The notes under the pieces: generated by a model | What the model saw: only the letters and a program-made list of their open reading frames with translations | Database searches by the model: none | Told to the model about the DNA's origin: nothing | In this document: in pieces, positions 10,901 through 21,125 of the stretch | Layout of the letters: each line of letters begins with the position of its first letter | Numbering within the stretch: position 1 is the first letter of the stretch | Translations under genes and position numbers: made by a program | NCBI GenBank assembly: GCA_013368375.1 | Contig: JAACJP010000017.1 | Coordinates: forward strand, 682,001-746,000 | Source of the DNA: Tricholomella constricta | Lineage: Eukaryota > Basidiomycota > Agaricomycetes > Agaricales > Lyophyllaceae | Reading direction: 5' to 3' | DNA: 64,000 nt

Positions 10901-12555
10901 CAATGGAGCTCAGTTGCTGGAATCAATTCGTACTCGTTACGCACACTGGCAGCTTCAGAACCTGCCACAATGGTGAATACATCGGTCTGAAGTCAACTGT
11001 AAGGCATCTGGAGTTGGACTCGCAATAAGTTACTCACGTTCGATGAGTAATGTACTCGGTGAACTTCGGCGTGTTCCTTTCCTTCAACAATCACCCATCG
11101 CATTGGTATTACATAGTCACCATTCCTAAGCTGTGCTAGCTCCTTGATATAAAAATGTCGGTGAGGTGCCTGCTCCCAGTTGGCCCACATTGGTGAGAGA
11201 TCATCGAGATCGACTTCTTTCAGCCACTTGTCAGCATGCCACATTTCCGATACTGTGCTGGAAATCTCGGGATATACATGAAGATATTTGCGAACCATGG
11301 GATTAGCCCAGTCCTGAGGATGTATTAGAATTAACCTCAGTCTGAATTAGAAGTGATTTACGCACAAGAGCAAGTAGATCAATGGGATGATTCATGTAAA
11401 ATTCATTGCCTAGGCTTGATGTATGGAGTTTTGGTACAAGGCCAACTTCCTTGGTCAATGAGGCTTGTAAACGGCGGAGTGCAGAGAAGGAAGGAACATC
11501 AGGTGTGTCACATTCTCTCATGACCCAGATTATTGTCTTGAGATGGTCGTCGGAGAGTCTCAATCGGGGTAAGTTGTCTAGTAAATCCAGCATAAACATC
11601 TATTATAAAATAAACGTGCTTGTCAGTGCTTTGAGTATGACAATCGATGGTGTCGAGACTGACTGTTTTTGATCCATGTGGTGCCCAAAGCGGATTTCCA
11701 TCGCTTCGACTTTGCGCTTGTGTACCAGCTGCACCAGCGCAAACATCGTCTTCATCATCTTCGTCGTCCTCATCGTCAAGACCTGACTTTCATTTAGCTT
11801 CACAGATTGTGCAGAGATTCCGAAAAGAACTTACCAAGAAGCTGCATTGCTGCAACTGCATCTGCAACTGTCAGGTCACCTTGTTCGTCATGTACATCGT
11901 TCGTGGATTCTGTTCCCATTGCACCAAATCGACTAGTGGACTTGTAATACTCCAGGTTTTGTAGATCCTGGAGAACAACGTCCTGTGCATTGTCTATTGG
12001 AGGTGCGCCGGCTGAAAACAATATCTGGTCTCCTGTCGAAGTATAAAACTCGCTTCCGTAAGTCGTCACTTCATTCCATGGATTATCTTCAACTATCGGC
12101 TGATTAATCTCATCTTCGCTCTCTGAGATATTAAAGTCCGCGGCAAGAAACAGAGATGTGGGATGTTGTGGTGAGTTTTCGGGTTCCACGGGTGTCGAGC
12201 ACAACTGATTGACCAGTCCAGCTGCATCTCGGTGTTTTTTTGTACCTAGATGACCGCGACGTCCACCCTTGCGCAGTGTAATCACTTTATGGTAGAAATC
12301 AGTGCAAGTCTGACATTGGAACTGATCGGGCTCTCCAACGATGGGTTTGAACCCTGCTAGACACAAAACGGTAAGCTAGTCATCGGAACTTCTTGAGTTG
12401 CATTTCTGACCTTCGTAATTGTAGGTTCTGCGTTCTGCAGGCATGAATTTCGATGTCACACCAGCCTCCGATTGCCTCAGAAAGGGTTTGGAAATTGGAA
12501 ATTGAAGTCCGTCGAACACGTGAAGGTTGACTTTCCGTTTCCTTTGTGGTGCCAT
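7923..12555 (-). CDS. Large C2H2 zinc-finger, transposase-like protein of an Agaricomycete repeated family
   Basis: About a dozen minus-strand exons. The start is taken at 12555 (MAPQRKRKV); an in-frame ATG lies five codons upstream. Near the N-terminus, CQTC with GHLGTKKH forms a C2H2 finger. An acidic DED run follows, then DNLPRLRLSDDHLKTIIWVM, DDVSGNRSKQFNPHTNIY, EYFVRFCSTSPHASSLEQF, LPADNPQQAESSS, TGVKDKIAQHW, GDHFNVLLQVHGLDPHQDSP, ELLHTFLLGEDKYIWH, SLIGRHFKALQQLTVFHL, KASGELGALLWYPEIR and FKLHVLPHILNDIQRFGP, and it closes with FIFNAQHDC and a Lys/Arg/Ala-rich tail ending at 7923. I recognise this as a multi-copy uncharacterised family of mushroom genomes. The H..LLG..K.W pattern recalls transposases of the TNP2/CACTA class, so a domesticated or mobile transposase is an inference. 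No terminal repeats were identified. All motifs are present, so the gene appears intact. Confidence 0.65.
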
Positions 12556-12621
12556 CCTCCTCATCCACATTCCTTTTCACCGCCATTTTTTTTTTTCATT
12601 TCAGTTTCCCTCCTCATCCAT
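12556..12621. promoter_or_regulatory. 66-bp divergent intergenic region
   Basis: Only 66 bp separate the start codons of the minus-strand C2H2 gene (12555) and the plus-strand gene at 12622. It contains a pyrimidine run of eleven T followed by CATTTCAG, which could equally be a plus-strand splice acceptor if the downstream gene has an upstream leader exon. A shared bidirectional promoter is inferred from spacing alone. Confidence 0.4.
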
Positions 12622-13962
12622 ATGCACAACCTTGCTGACCTCCATGATATCAACATCGATTCCAGCCCTCCAATATCACCCCTGGCTAGCCAATCGGTGT
12701 TGCCAACACACCAACTGTCGGATACACCACTTGCAAATCAGTCTGGCGAAGATGACCAGGATCTGTTGTCTGATTCAGATCAGTTGCTGAGCACCGAACT
12801 TACCAGCTTGCCAGGAATAGCATTCCAGATGACTCCCGGGCCCACCTCGACTTCTCGCAAACGACCAGGGGAGGACCTTACTCAGTTTTCCGAGTTAGTC
12901 GCACGCGAGAAAAAGCTTAAGGCCGACGAGAAGACGGCCCTCCTTAAGTTTACTAAGGTATGTACACTATTCTGCTATGTTATAAGCCAATGTTAACACA
13001 ACTTGATGCAGCGGAGCGAAGCTGAGCGCTCCGTTATCATGTATTCAGAGGTTCTTCAACTCACCTCTTTCATGCGCACCTTGACGCCACCGGAAGTTGT
13101 TTTCAGCATTCCTGAAGGATTAAAGGTATTTTCCACTCGTTTCATTTTACTGTTCACAGCAGCTAACCTGCCACATAATTTCCCAGAAGCGGATCGACAA
13201 TGCGTGCTTTGAATCTCTTACCGAACATTCTGCCGCCGCCTATGTTACTAATGATGTTCCGGTGAACGTTGTTGTAGTACGTCATGTCTTTGTTAAACTG
13301 GATCCGTGACAAATCTTTTACAGGCCAAGCTCAAGGAAAGTTCATTCGTTGAGAAGATCACCAGGGATGACAAAGGTGCCTGGGACGCCGTTACCTCAAG
13401 GGTTCGCGCCAAGTTGTCTGACCAGCGCTACTTAATCAAAACAGCCGTAAGTTTCCTTCAAATATATTTTTCATTTATGACTTAATTGGCCTTCGGTCCA
13501 CAGATTTTGGAATCGATGTTTGCTTCAAAGCCGAAGAAGAAGAAAGGAAACCTTGTGGAGCCATGGGTGCCCGTCCCTCGAGAATCGCCGTTGACTATCC
13601 TTGATACTTGCGTTGCCGTGGTAAATGTTCACAAGGCTGCGAAGGTTAAGACTTCTGTTGAGCTTTGTGTTCGGGTTGCATTTCTGGTAAGTTTGTGCCA
13701 CTGACTCTTCGATTACAAGATTAACTCGAGTTATAATAGAGACATATCCTTCACAAATTCCCCACCATTGCCGACTATTGGGAGCTCATTGACAGAGAGC
13801 TAGCAAGTGCCCGTTCGAAGCATACGGAGCCAAAGCATCTCTCCAAGTAGGTCCCATTCCTTTTTCTCGGATAGACAGCATCTGACTCTCCTTAGATTTT
13901 TTGTTAAGGTTCTCGAGATGGACAAGAAGGAATTTGGCGAAGTCGAGATCTCCAATGAGTGA
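12622..13962 (+). CDS. Uncharacterised 339-residue protein, partner of the C2H2/transposase-like gene
   Basis: Seven exons (12622-12957, 13012-13125, 13187-13276, 13324-13446, 13504-13686, 13740-13846, 13896-13962) all have GT-AG borders and keep phase, giving 339 residues. This strongly supports a real, intact gene. The N-terminal 100 residues are acidic and Ser/Pro-rich. A KRPGEDLTQFSELVAREKKL segment begins a helical region. The rest is predicted mostly helical, with TPPEVVFSIPEGLKKRIDN, SSFVEKITRDDKGAWDAV, PKKKKGN (basic, possible nuclear signal) and FPTIADYWELIDRELA. No enzyme motif or named family is recognised. Its start codon is 66 bp from that of the large C2H2/transposase-like gene, so the two may be expressed together or belong to one mobile unit; that is inference. 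Confidence 0.7.
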
Positions 13963-14952
13963 CGGCTGGTTCTATACGGCCTTTCGAACATTTGTTACCT
14001 CGACCTCAACAACACCCCCACACTCCCTTGAACACCATCTAATAATTTCGTAGCTTATTGTTTTTTATATATTGCAAATATCCACTACAACGTCAATAAT
14101 ATAACCAATTGTGAATTACAATCATCAGAAACCGTCTGAGGAAAGGATACCAAAGCATGAATATTTGGGTACCCCATCAAGGTCCTCAACAAGCCATCGA
14201 AACACCCTCGAGAATTCCAATGGCAAAATGGTATCTATTCCCGACCTCACACTAAGATCTCCATTATCTGACCCTCGAAAAAGGGCGGGTTTTGCACACC
14301 AATTTGGTATCGGTTCGGTCATCACCGCCTCTCATCCAAATCATCGGAGTTTTGATCTCAGTTTGGCATCCCACCAAAACGGTGGTGTAAGCCCAAGGAA
14401 AGCGTCGATTTCCGCGAATGGGACTACTCCGGAGGAAACGGAGAAATATAGGCTTGCCTGTGAAACTGGGCCGAATATCAGCTTCTACTGAAAATCAGAG
14501 ACTCGACACTTAATTAAAAAGGACATCCACATGAGTAAAGCAATCCGTCCCACAATCTCCGCAATATCAGATTTCATGTCGAAAGTAAAGTTCAAATCAC
14601 AAAAAATTGTTTGGCTGTGGGTTCGCGTGTTCCAATCGAACTATCACAGATTCCGTATCCGTATTCCTGTAAATTGGGCAAGAGGTTTTACGCGCTACAA
14701 AAATTCAAGTGAACGAACCTCCATGACCTGCGCAAGTATCCATCAATCAGTATTGCTGTCTGGAAATCCTGCAAATTTGAAGCTCAGAAACGCACTGAGC
14801 AATAGCTCACACATATGCAGAAGGTCAGTCAGAAATCCGCTGCAAGTACACCCGGGGTCTATGGGGATTTGTGCATCCTGCAATGGCGAAATGTCCACTC
14901 TGGATCCCGGGCATCGCAATCACCAGGGATTGATGGTAAGACGGCAACTTCA
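13963..14952. other. Intergenic, no gene recognised
   Basis: About 1 kb 3' of the unknown gene. A 126-codon plus-strand frame at 14111-14491 is Ser/Pro-rich and has a competing minus-strand frame; neither shows conserved motifs or splice structure. The region leads into the tandem repeat at 14953. Confidence 0.4.
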
Positions 14953-15245
14953 CAGTATTTTACTTGCCAATCGGGATTATGCACACATACTTACTCAACT
15001 GGCTTTTTAAAGTTGGCGTAGAAGATAGAAACACATATGCTGTGAAGTGGCCCAGGCTTCGATGGCAAGTCTACTTCATAGAATTTTAACCACTTCTCTC
15101 AACACCTCAGTATTTCACTTGTCAGTCGAGAGAATGAACACATACTCAATTGGCATTTTAAAGTTGGCATCGAAGGTAGAAACACATATGCTGTCAAGTG
15201 GCCCACGCGTCACTGTTCATAGAATTTTAACCACTTCTTGTCAAG
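14953..15245. repeat. Diverged tandem repeat, about 155-bp unit, two copies
   Basis: Copy 1 spans 14953-15107 and copy 2 spans 15108 to about 15245. Shared blocks include TTTTAAAGTTGGC, AGAAACACATATGCTGT, AAGTGGCCCA and ATAGAATTTTAACCACTTCT, in the same order and spacing. The copies differ by scattered substitutions, so the duplication is not recent. No coding function is apparent. Confidence 0.8.
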
Positions 15246-15657
15246 ATCGTAAGGAAGATGTACGAGTTTGACCGACTCGCCAAGTTGCGGTAAGCCTCGT
15301 CGAGCTTTTTGGTAGCGCGGTACACCTGCACATAAGCTGCCTCGGAATGAACGCCATCTCCCTCGGATGATGATCTTCAGACTCTATCGCCACCTGACCT
15401 CCTCTGACTGGTGGCTGTCAAGGTGTCAGTGGCACATTGCGGAATCCTCGGAGTCCCTTCACCAGCTACCAAACTTGAATTGCTATAGTTCATCCGGTCC
15501 CGCGGATAAACCCCTTGAATAAATTCATAATATACAAACCCTACACAGCAGATGTCTGGAAAGCTATTGTTTCGTGCTCTACGTCATAGAGTACCCGTCT
15601 TGCCTAGATTGACAGTGAAGGTCAGCATTAAGGCTGACCGAGGCGAATCATATATCC
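15246..15657. other. Intergenic, no feature recognised
   Basis: About 0.4 kb between the tandem repeat and the stop codon of the minus-strand membrane-protein gene. Nothing that I can support is visible. Confidence 0.5.
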
Positions 15658-16947
15658 TTACATAGAATCATCGTGGCGCTTCCGGTCTCTTGAATTTTTC
15701 GACATCAGATTCGATTCTTCGACACAATGCAGATCGCTCGATTTCCCCGACACATCCAGCAGCTCCACTTCGATTGGCTTTTTCGTTGTGTCAACATTTG
15801 AAAGAAATGTAGTGGTGGTGTGAGAGAGGTTGTCTTCCGATTCAGACGCTCGCCGCTCCCAGCGAAAATGGTTTGCCCAGCCGATTGTAGTCGTAGTCGT
15901 CGTGGGGCCAATGGTCGGGACGACTGTCTCCCCCATATTGGTCCGAAAACTGGCAAAGTGAAGGTTGCTTGGTCCTCCCGTGGCATTTCTCCGCACTTCT
16001 CGTCGGAACTGAAGCAACGAGGTGACAACGACTGGAATGTTGCAAACGATGAGGGATACGCAGACTTCCACGATGGCAGCAATGACAACTTTATAGTCCC
16101 TATGCCACCACAATGGATTTGAAAATCAACACATAAAACAGAAATGAAGGACTTACGGACGGACAAAAAGAAATGCTGCGTGTACGAGAGACACAATGGT
16201 GGTAACGAGACAGGTGGAAAAAATGATGGTCAACCGTCGTCGGAGTCTTTGGTCACTAAGATTTCGGATAAGTTTCAATGGGGCAACGATGAGGATGGTG
16301 TCCGCCAAAATATCAGCTGCGATCAAAGGTGTTCATGAGTGGAAATAGGCGTTGACGGAGAGGTGAAACAACACTCACTGACGAGTTGCAGGATGATGAC
16401 CTGACTGGGGAGAGGACACTGGGGAGTGGCTTTCTCTTTCCAACGTGGCACGGGCTCGCATACCCAGAACAATTGGCATATGAGGACGACGTAGAGAATG
16501 AGAAAGCAAGAAGCCACAATGAGCAAACGTCGCCGCCGGCTCGCGCTTGGATCAATCCGTATTATTGAAAACAGAATGGAAAGTCTCGCAAACCTGCAAA
16601 GATCTGAGCGATTGGTTCGAGCTGTGCAAGGAATGATAAATTACCAAATCACAGAATAGAACGCTGCGGCCATGAGGTAGTAGGCAGCGATCATGACATT
16701 CTTTCGACTCGAATTTGAGATGCGAACGAAAGCGCCAGAGAAAAGGACCAACTGAGCAACAGCAGAGCATAGAGCCCAAGCCTGGTTGTATAATCAAGGA
16801 AAAAATCGGCCTACGTATGACAACGAAACGTACGTCGTCAGCCCAGTATCTCCCTCGTCGAATCCATAGTCGATATATCGTTATTGCAATTGCAGGCACA
16901 GTGCATAAGACAGACGTGACTGCACCCGTGTCCGATTTAGTTCTCAT
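15658..16947 (-). CDS. Rhodopsin-like fungal integral membrane protein
   Basis: Several minus-strand exons. From the start at 16947 (in-frame ATG also at 16959): VTSVLCTVPAIAITIYRLWI, then RRGRYWADD^AWALCSAVAQ across an intron, then YYLMA, ARLSILFSIIRIDPS, LIVASCFLILYVVLICQLFW, VCEPVPRWK, CPLPSQVIILQLV, DILADTILIVAPLKLIRNL, FSTCLVTTIVSLVHAAFL and LIVCNIPVVVTSLLQF, ending in a polar cytosolic tail rich in Ser/Thr. About seven hydrophobic spans with a WADDAWA motif fit the basidiomycete rhodopsin-domain/PTH11-like family. Known members are uncharacterised or receptor-like plasma membrane proteins; ligand and signalling role cannot be read from sequence. An additional 5' exon is possible, since open frame continues weakly upstream. 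Confidence 0.7.
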
Positions 16948-17923
16948 GCACGGAGACAACCCATGTTATGCGACGTACTTCCAATTTTGACGAGGGGGTC
17001 AGAGGTGTTGAGCATGGTCGAAGGTAACAATAGTCGATGTAGGTCGCATTAAGGGGAATGCTTATGATATAGCGACACCGAAAACAGCGAGGGACCAGAC
17101 AACATGGACTTCGGTGCCTTGCGGTGTGTTTATGTAGGTCCGAATGTGACAATCATCAGGTACCCAACGTAAGGGAGATGAAGGTCTGATGACCTTCATG
17201 ACAGGTTCATCGTGATGCTAAGTAAAAAGATAATCGGAGAGTCCGAGACGGTGATTGTGGCACTTACGCAGCGAAATCCATGAAACAAGTTCCTAAAACA
17301 AAGAGGCGCTCACTACATTGCGACTCGGGAAATCTGAACACATGGCACTCGAATTGGTTTACCTTTGATTTAAGAGAGGCAAATGCCAGCGTGATAATTT
17401 CCACACAAGGTCAGGATGGAATGAGTAAATTTGGTCACAGCGCATGTATCTCTGTGATTAGGGACCAAGCCGATCCACTGGCTACACATCAGAAGGTACA
17501 CAGGTCCTTTGAGTGAGCGATGGCGGTGTTTTTAGATGGATGTATTACCTAGTTTGTGTTGTTGTTACCTGCGCCTGTTGCTGCCACGGCAACTTCCGAG
17601 CAGTTGCCCCAATTCCTTGAATGCCATCATCCATCCATCATAGCAGCGAATCTTCCAGGAATCCATATTATTACATAGATAGGATCCAGGATACTTTAAC
17701 GGTGTCTTCGGCTACATGTATTTTTCTGTTGGCATTGGAGTTGATTTGACTCTGGTGAGGGCCAAAATTGTTACGTGCCAGATCAACATGTTATCTGCAG
17801 TCTGATGTCTAGCATTGCAGAATATTTCCAGCGTTTTCGGCTGAGAAGACTTTCTCGGAAGCGTCTGACTCCGAACTAGTCGTTTCTGAGGTCACCATCT
17901 CCCTTTGGCTGAAATAGATCACT
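16948..17923. other. Intergenic, presumed promoter of the membrane-protein gene
   Basis: About 1 kb without a supportable gene. A plus-strand frame of 78 codons at 17280-17516 has no recognisable motif. The right end borders the fold-back element at 17924. Confidence 0.4.
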
Positions 17924-18257
17924 GGTTTGATATTTTCAGTCAAAAGATCAAAAACGCTAAAAATAATTGCGCCCATCGGTACAGTATTCTCCTCCGCCTC
18001 CTTCCATCAACAATGGTTCAATGTTTCCTTTCACTGGAATAATTTTAGCGTTATTTGTTGATCTTTCGACTGAACATATCAAACTTCGTAAGAATATTTA
18101 CCCCCAATCGTTTAATAATTCCCTGGATAATTTTAGCGTTCTATCTTTTGCCTGAACATAAGTAGACTTTGTCACTATAAATATTTACCTCCATGGTTCA
18201 ATATTTCCTTTCACAGGATTATTTTTAGCGTTGTCTGTGACTGAAACATATCAAACC
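17924..18257. mobile_element. Fold-back or MITE-like element with inverted ends and internal direct repeats
   Basis: The left end reads GGTTTGATATTTTCAGTC followed by AAAAACGCTAAAAATAATT (17924-17968). The right end (about 18214-18257) carries its imperfect reverse complement, with ATTATTTTTAGCGTT and ending CATATCAAACC. Between them the right-end motif recurs in direct orientation: units start at 18013, 18107 and 18193 (spacing 94 and 86 bp), each with TTTAGCGTT and an ACTGAA/CCTGAA block. The element is non-coding and A/T-rich. This fits a miniature inverted-repeat or fold-back element; I could not confirm a target-site duplication. Confidence 0.6.
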
Positions 18258-20599
18258 AATGAGTACAATGGTGTGAAAACCTGGTCGTGTAAGTGTTCTT
18301 GACATTATCAGTTGACCTTTTGCTGTCGTTGGCCATCATGAGAGCGACATTCGTAACGATGAGCTTTTGGGAAAAAAAATCAATACATGTCCAAGTCGAA
18401 ATGGAAGTCAATGTCAGCAGCTCCTCACCAGGTGCTTCTCGGGGTTGGCCGCACCACACCTTGACAGTCGGGCTCGCTTATTAGGCGCCTATGGATAATT
18501 TCGCTTTATGCGTGTGTGATTTTATCAGAAGAGGCCTATCGTTGGAGGGGTCTTAGACTGGCTTGCAAGTACAAACCGCCTTGAGCGGCACGAAAAACCG
18601 TCGTCTGGATTTCATCTAATCTTATCTAACCCCGGCAAGTGCTCGTTTGACAGGAGCTGTTGTGACGGCGTAACGGAACCCTTGCTTGCGCCTTACAGGG
18701 GCGTTGGAAAAGGGACTCAACCTTAAATGAAATGAAAGCAAGGGGGGAAGCAGATCGGCAAGGGCCACAGAGGAAACATGCCCCAGGCTCACCAGAATGG
18801 CATAGAAACCAACTGTACCAGTTCGAAGAATGAATATATTACCTCCACGCCACAGCCTGATCGAAATTATTGCAACAATCGAAAGCCGGAAAGCATTTGG
18901 ATGGTAACCTGAGAAGCTCGAAAGGACACAAATGGCAACCTCAGCCTCAGCATTCTCGACAGACGAAATTTTCTGGGCCACGACAACGTCCTTCTAGATT
19001 GCGTGTTATGTCATGAGCAACCCACACTTGGATACTTGAATTTGAACGCGGGTATGGCGAGGTGCCGGGCGATTTGGGTCCAAACGCAGCCTCTGTACTA
19101 CCAGGGCGTGGAGGCGAGCCATCTTGTGGAACAGTGTCTGCCCGAAAGCCGCCGAACTTGGTCTGGCGGTACACAGCAGTATACCCGACACGCAATCGTC
19201 CGGCATCGAGGGCGGTTGGAGACAGAAATTCGGTTTGGAAAAAAGGCAGTGGATAGCAAACAGAAGATCTATAGAGGCTCACAAGTAATATTTGGACTTG
19301 CCCCTTTCAGCAACACGCTCAAAAAGGCTCTCCAATTTATCAATTTTACAAAGAGGCGCCACAATGTATATCCAAACGTGTCGTTGACGGTGAATTTGAC
19401 AGGCGCTGCACTGGCGCAGGGCTGGTGTGCAGTGTCCAAGATGCGCCGTGTGGCGGATGGTGGCGAGTCACTGCAGATCCTTCGGGACCTTCTGGCCAGG
19501 CACGAAAAGAAATGCGAAACCGATTTTGCTTTGATGAAAAATGCGGGGGCGTGGAAGTAAATGAGGAAGAGGACCCTGCGTGATAAAGGAGTCTAAAGAA
19601 CACACACTGTTATTTTATAACCACTTGAAATTTGAGAAAAACGCTCGTTGAATATCACTTCGCCCATGCAAAGCGAGTTAATCGTCGTCGCACCTAAGCC
19701 TGGCTCCTCGACAGGGTAGTAGTCATGGGGGGTGCTTCACGATGACACGGGACGGCTCTCCTATTTCTAGGTAAATCTCGCCATCCCTTGTAGCATATTT
19801 TCCAGAAGTCGCAGCGCGGATGGATCGAAGGCAAGTTAAACTGTGGGACAATTGAGGACAGCCCCGAATGTAAAAAGAGCCCTGACAGAACGTGATTTCA
19901 TCGTGGGTTTCCGTCCATGAAAAAAACCGAGTCCCAGTGAGAGTCGAAAGTTTCATATCGCTCGACGGTCGACAGAGGCACCCGCCCACGAATCAGAAGT
20001 AGAGATAAACGCTGGTATGCATGTGCACAGCTCTGAAACAGCTTGGTCTGCGAAGCGTACGCCTGAAGTATACCAGTCGACCCTCCAGACCAGAGTGCAT
20101 TAGATTATAGATGACAGTTGACAGTTGTATTTTGTGGGGCGTCCCTTTGCCTCAGCCCTCCCATCTTCTTAGAACTCAGAAAACAGCTCCTAAGTCGGCG
20201 GACGTCGTCCGCCGACCCCTTACAAGGCAAGGTGCAAGATGCAAGGTGCACTTGGACCTAGATGATGCAGGAACAATTGCAAATTCAAAATCATCGTTCG
20301 CATTTTAGACTGGTTGCCTTGGATTCAGAAGCTCGAGCGAGGCTTCCACCAGTGACTAGGAGATTTCTGGTCAGTCAATGGGCGTGATTAAACTGAATTT
20401 GTGTGATGGAGGAAATTTGAGAAAAGCTTTGGAGTCGGAGTCGGAGTCGAGATGGAAGCGCCGGTGTGCAGGGCTCATTAAGTTAAGTACGCCGCATGCA
20501 CTTAAGGGAGAAGGGCAAGTTTGAAATGGAACGCGGACCCGAACCGACGGGCTGGTCGACTTGCAGGGGTTAGCATATACACAGAAAATATAAATATCA
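18258..20599. other. Gene-poor stretch with unassigned reading frames
   Basis: More than 2 kb in which no gene is recognised. Frames on both strands are open for 60-185 codons. The longest is plus-strand at 19003-19560, listed separately. Minus-strand frames around 18622-18981 and 19723-19989 have some hydrophobic or coding-like composition but no identifiable domain. They could be exons of an unknown minus-strand gene or remnants. Confidence 0.35.
19003..19560 (+). CDS. Unassigned 185-codon open reading frame
   Basis: The longest single frame in this gene-poor stretch. It starts with ATG and ends TAA at 19560. It shows no signal peptide, membrane span or known motif; residues 60-110 are basic and the C-terminal 40 residues look helical (SLQILRDLLARHEKKCET). 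The overlapping minus-strand frames are nearly as open, so this may be a chance frame or an old fragment. I do not assign a function. Confidence 0.2.
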   Translation: MLCHEQPTLGYLNLNAGMARCRAIWVQTQPLYYQGVEASHLVEQCLPESRRTWSGGTQQYTRHAIVRHRGRLETEIRFGKKAVDSKQKIYRGSQVIFGLAPFSNTLKKALQFINFTKRRHNVYPNVSLTVNLTGAALAQGWCAVSKMRRVADGGESLQILRDLLARHEKKCETDFALMKNAGAWK

Positions 20600-21060
20600 A
20601 TTTTTATAGTAAAATTCTTCCAACCAACTTGCAGCAGATTCTGAGTTGACATTGATAGATCGACTATACGTGCACCAGGCCAACTACATCACGAGACTCG
20701 TACGTGAATCGTCCACAACCCGACTATATAGCATTAAATCAAACCAAGAAGCAGGAAAAGAAAAAAAAAAATGCAGGGAGACATCGTCGAATGCAGCGCA
20801 TCCGACGCCATGTGGACCTGAGCAAGCGTCAAATAAATTCAATGTCTTTCACCCAACTTGCAGCAGCAGATTCCGAGTCGCAGAATTAAAATTCAACAGA
20901 TCGACAGCTATACATGCAAACAGATATATCACTAAGATATGTTACTCGTACGCGTACGTGAATGTGAATGTCCACAACCCCAACCATATAACAAATCAAA
21001 TCAACCAACCGCAGAAGCAGAATAACACAACGGCACGGCAGGGAAACATAGAACGTGCGT
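20600..21060. repeat. Diverged direct repeat, period about 229 bp
   Basis: CCAACTTGCAGCAGATT occurs at 20624 and CCAACTTGCAGCAGCAGATT at 20853. Each is followed by a matching order of blocks: GATCGAC, CGTACGTGAAT, GTCCACAACCC, ATATA, AAATCAAACCAA or the like, and a GAAGCAG block. Copy 1 lies about 20600-20830 and copy 2 about 20830-21060, separated by a poly(A) run near 20760. The repeat lies 3' of the transporter gene ending at 21126. Confidence 0.6.
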
Positions 21061-21125
21061 CCCGCGCGCGCGGCACCTCGACTCAAAAAAATACAAAACT
21101 CAGAATCTGGGGCTGTATCATATGG

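Noticed and set aside
12340..12352. GGTTCAAACCC on the minus strand as a tRNA B box
   Set aside because: It encodes part of the start of exon 2 of the C2H2 gene and has no tRNA-like context.
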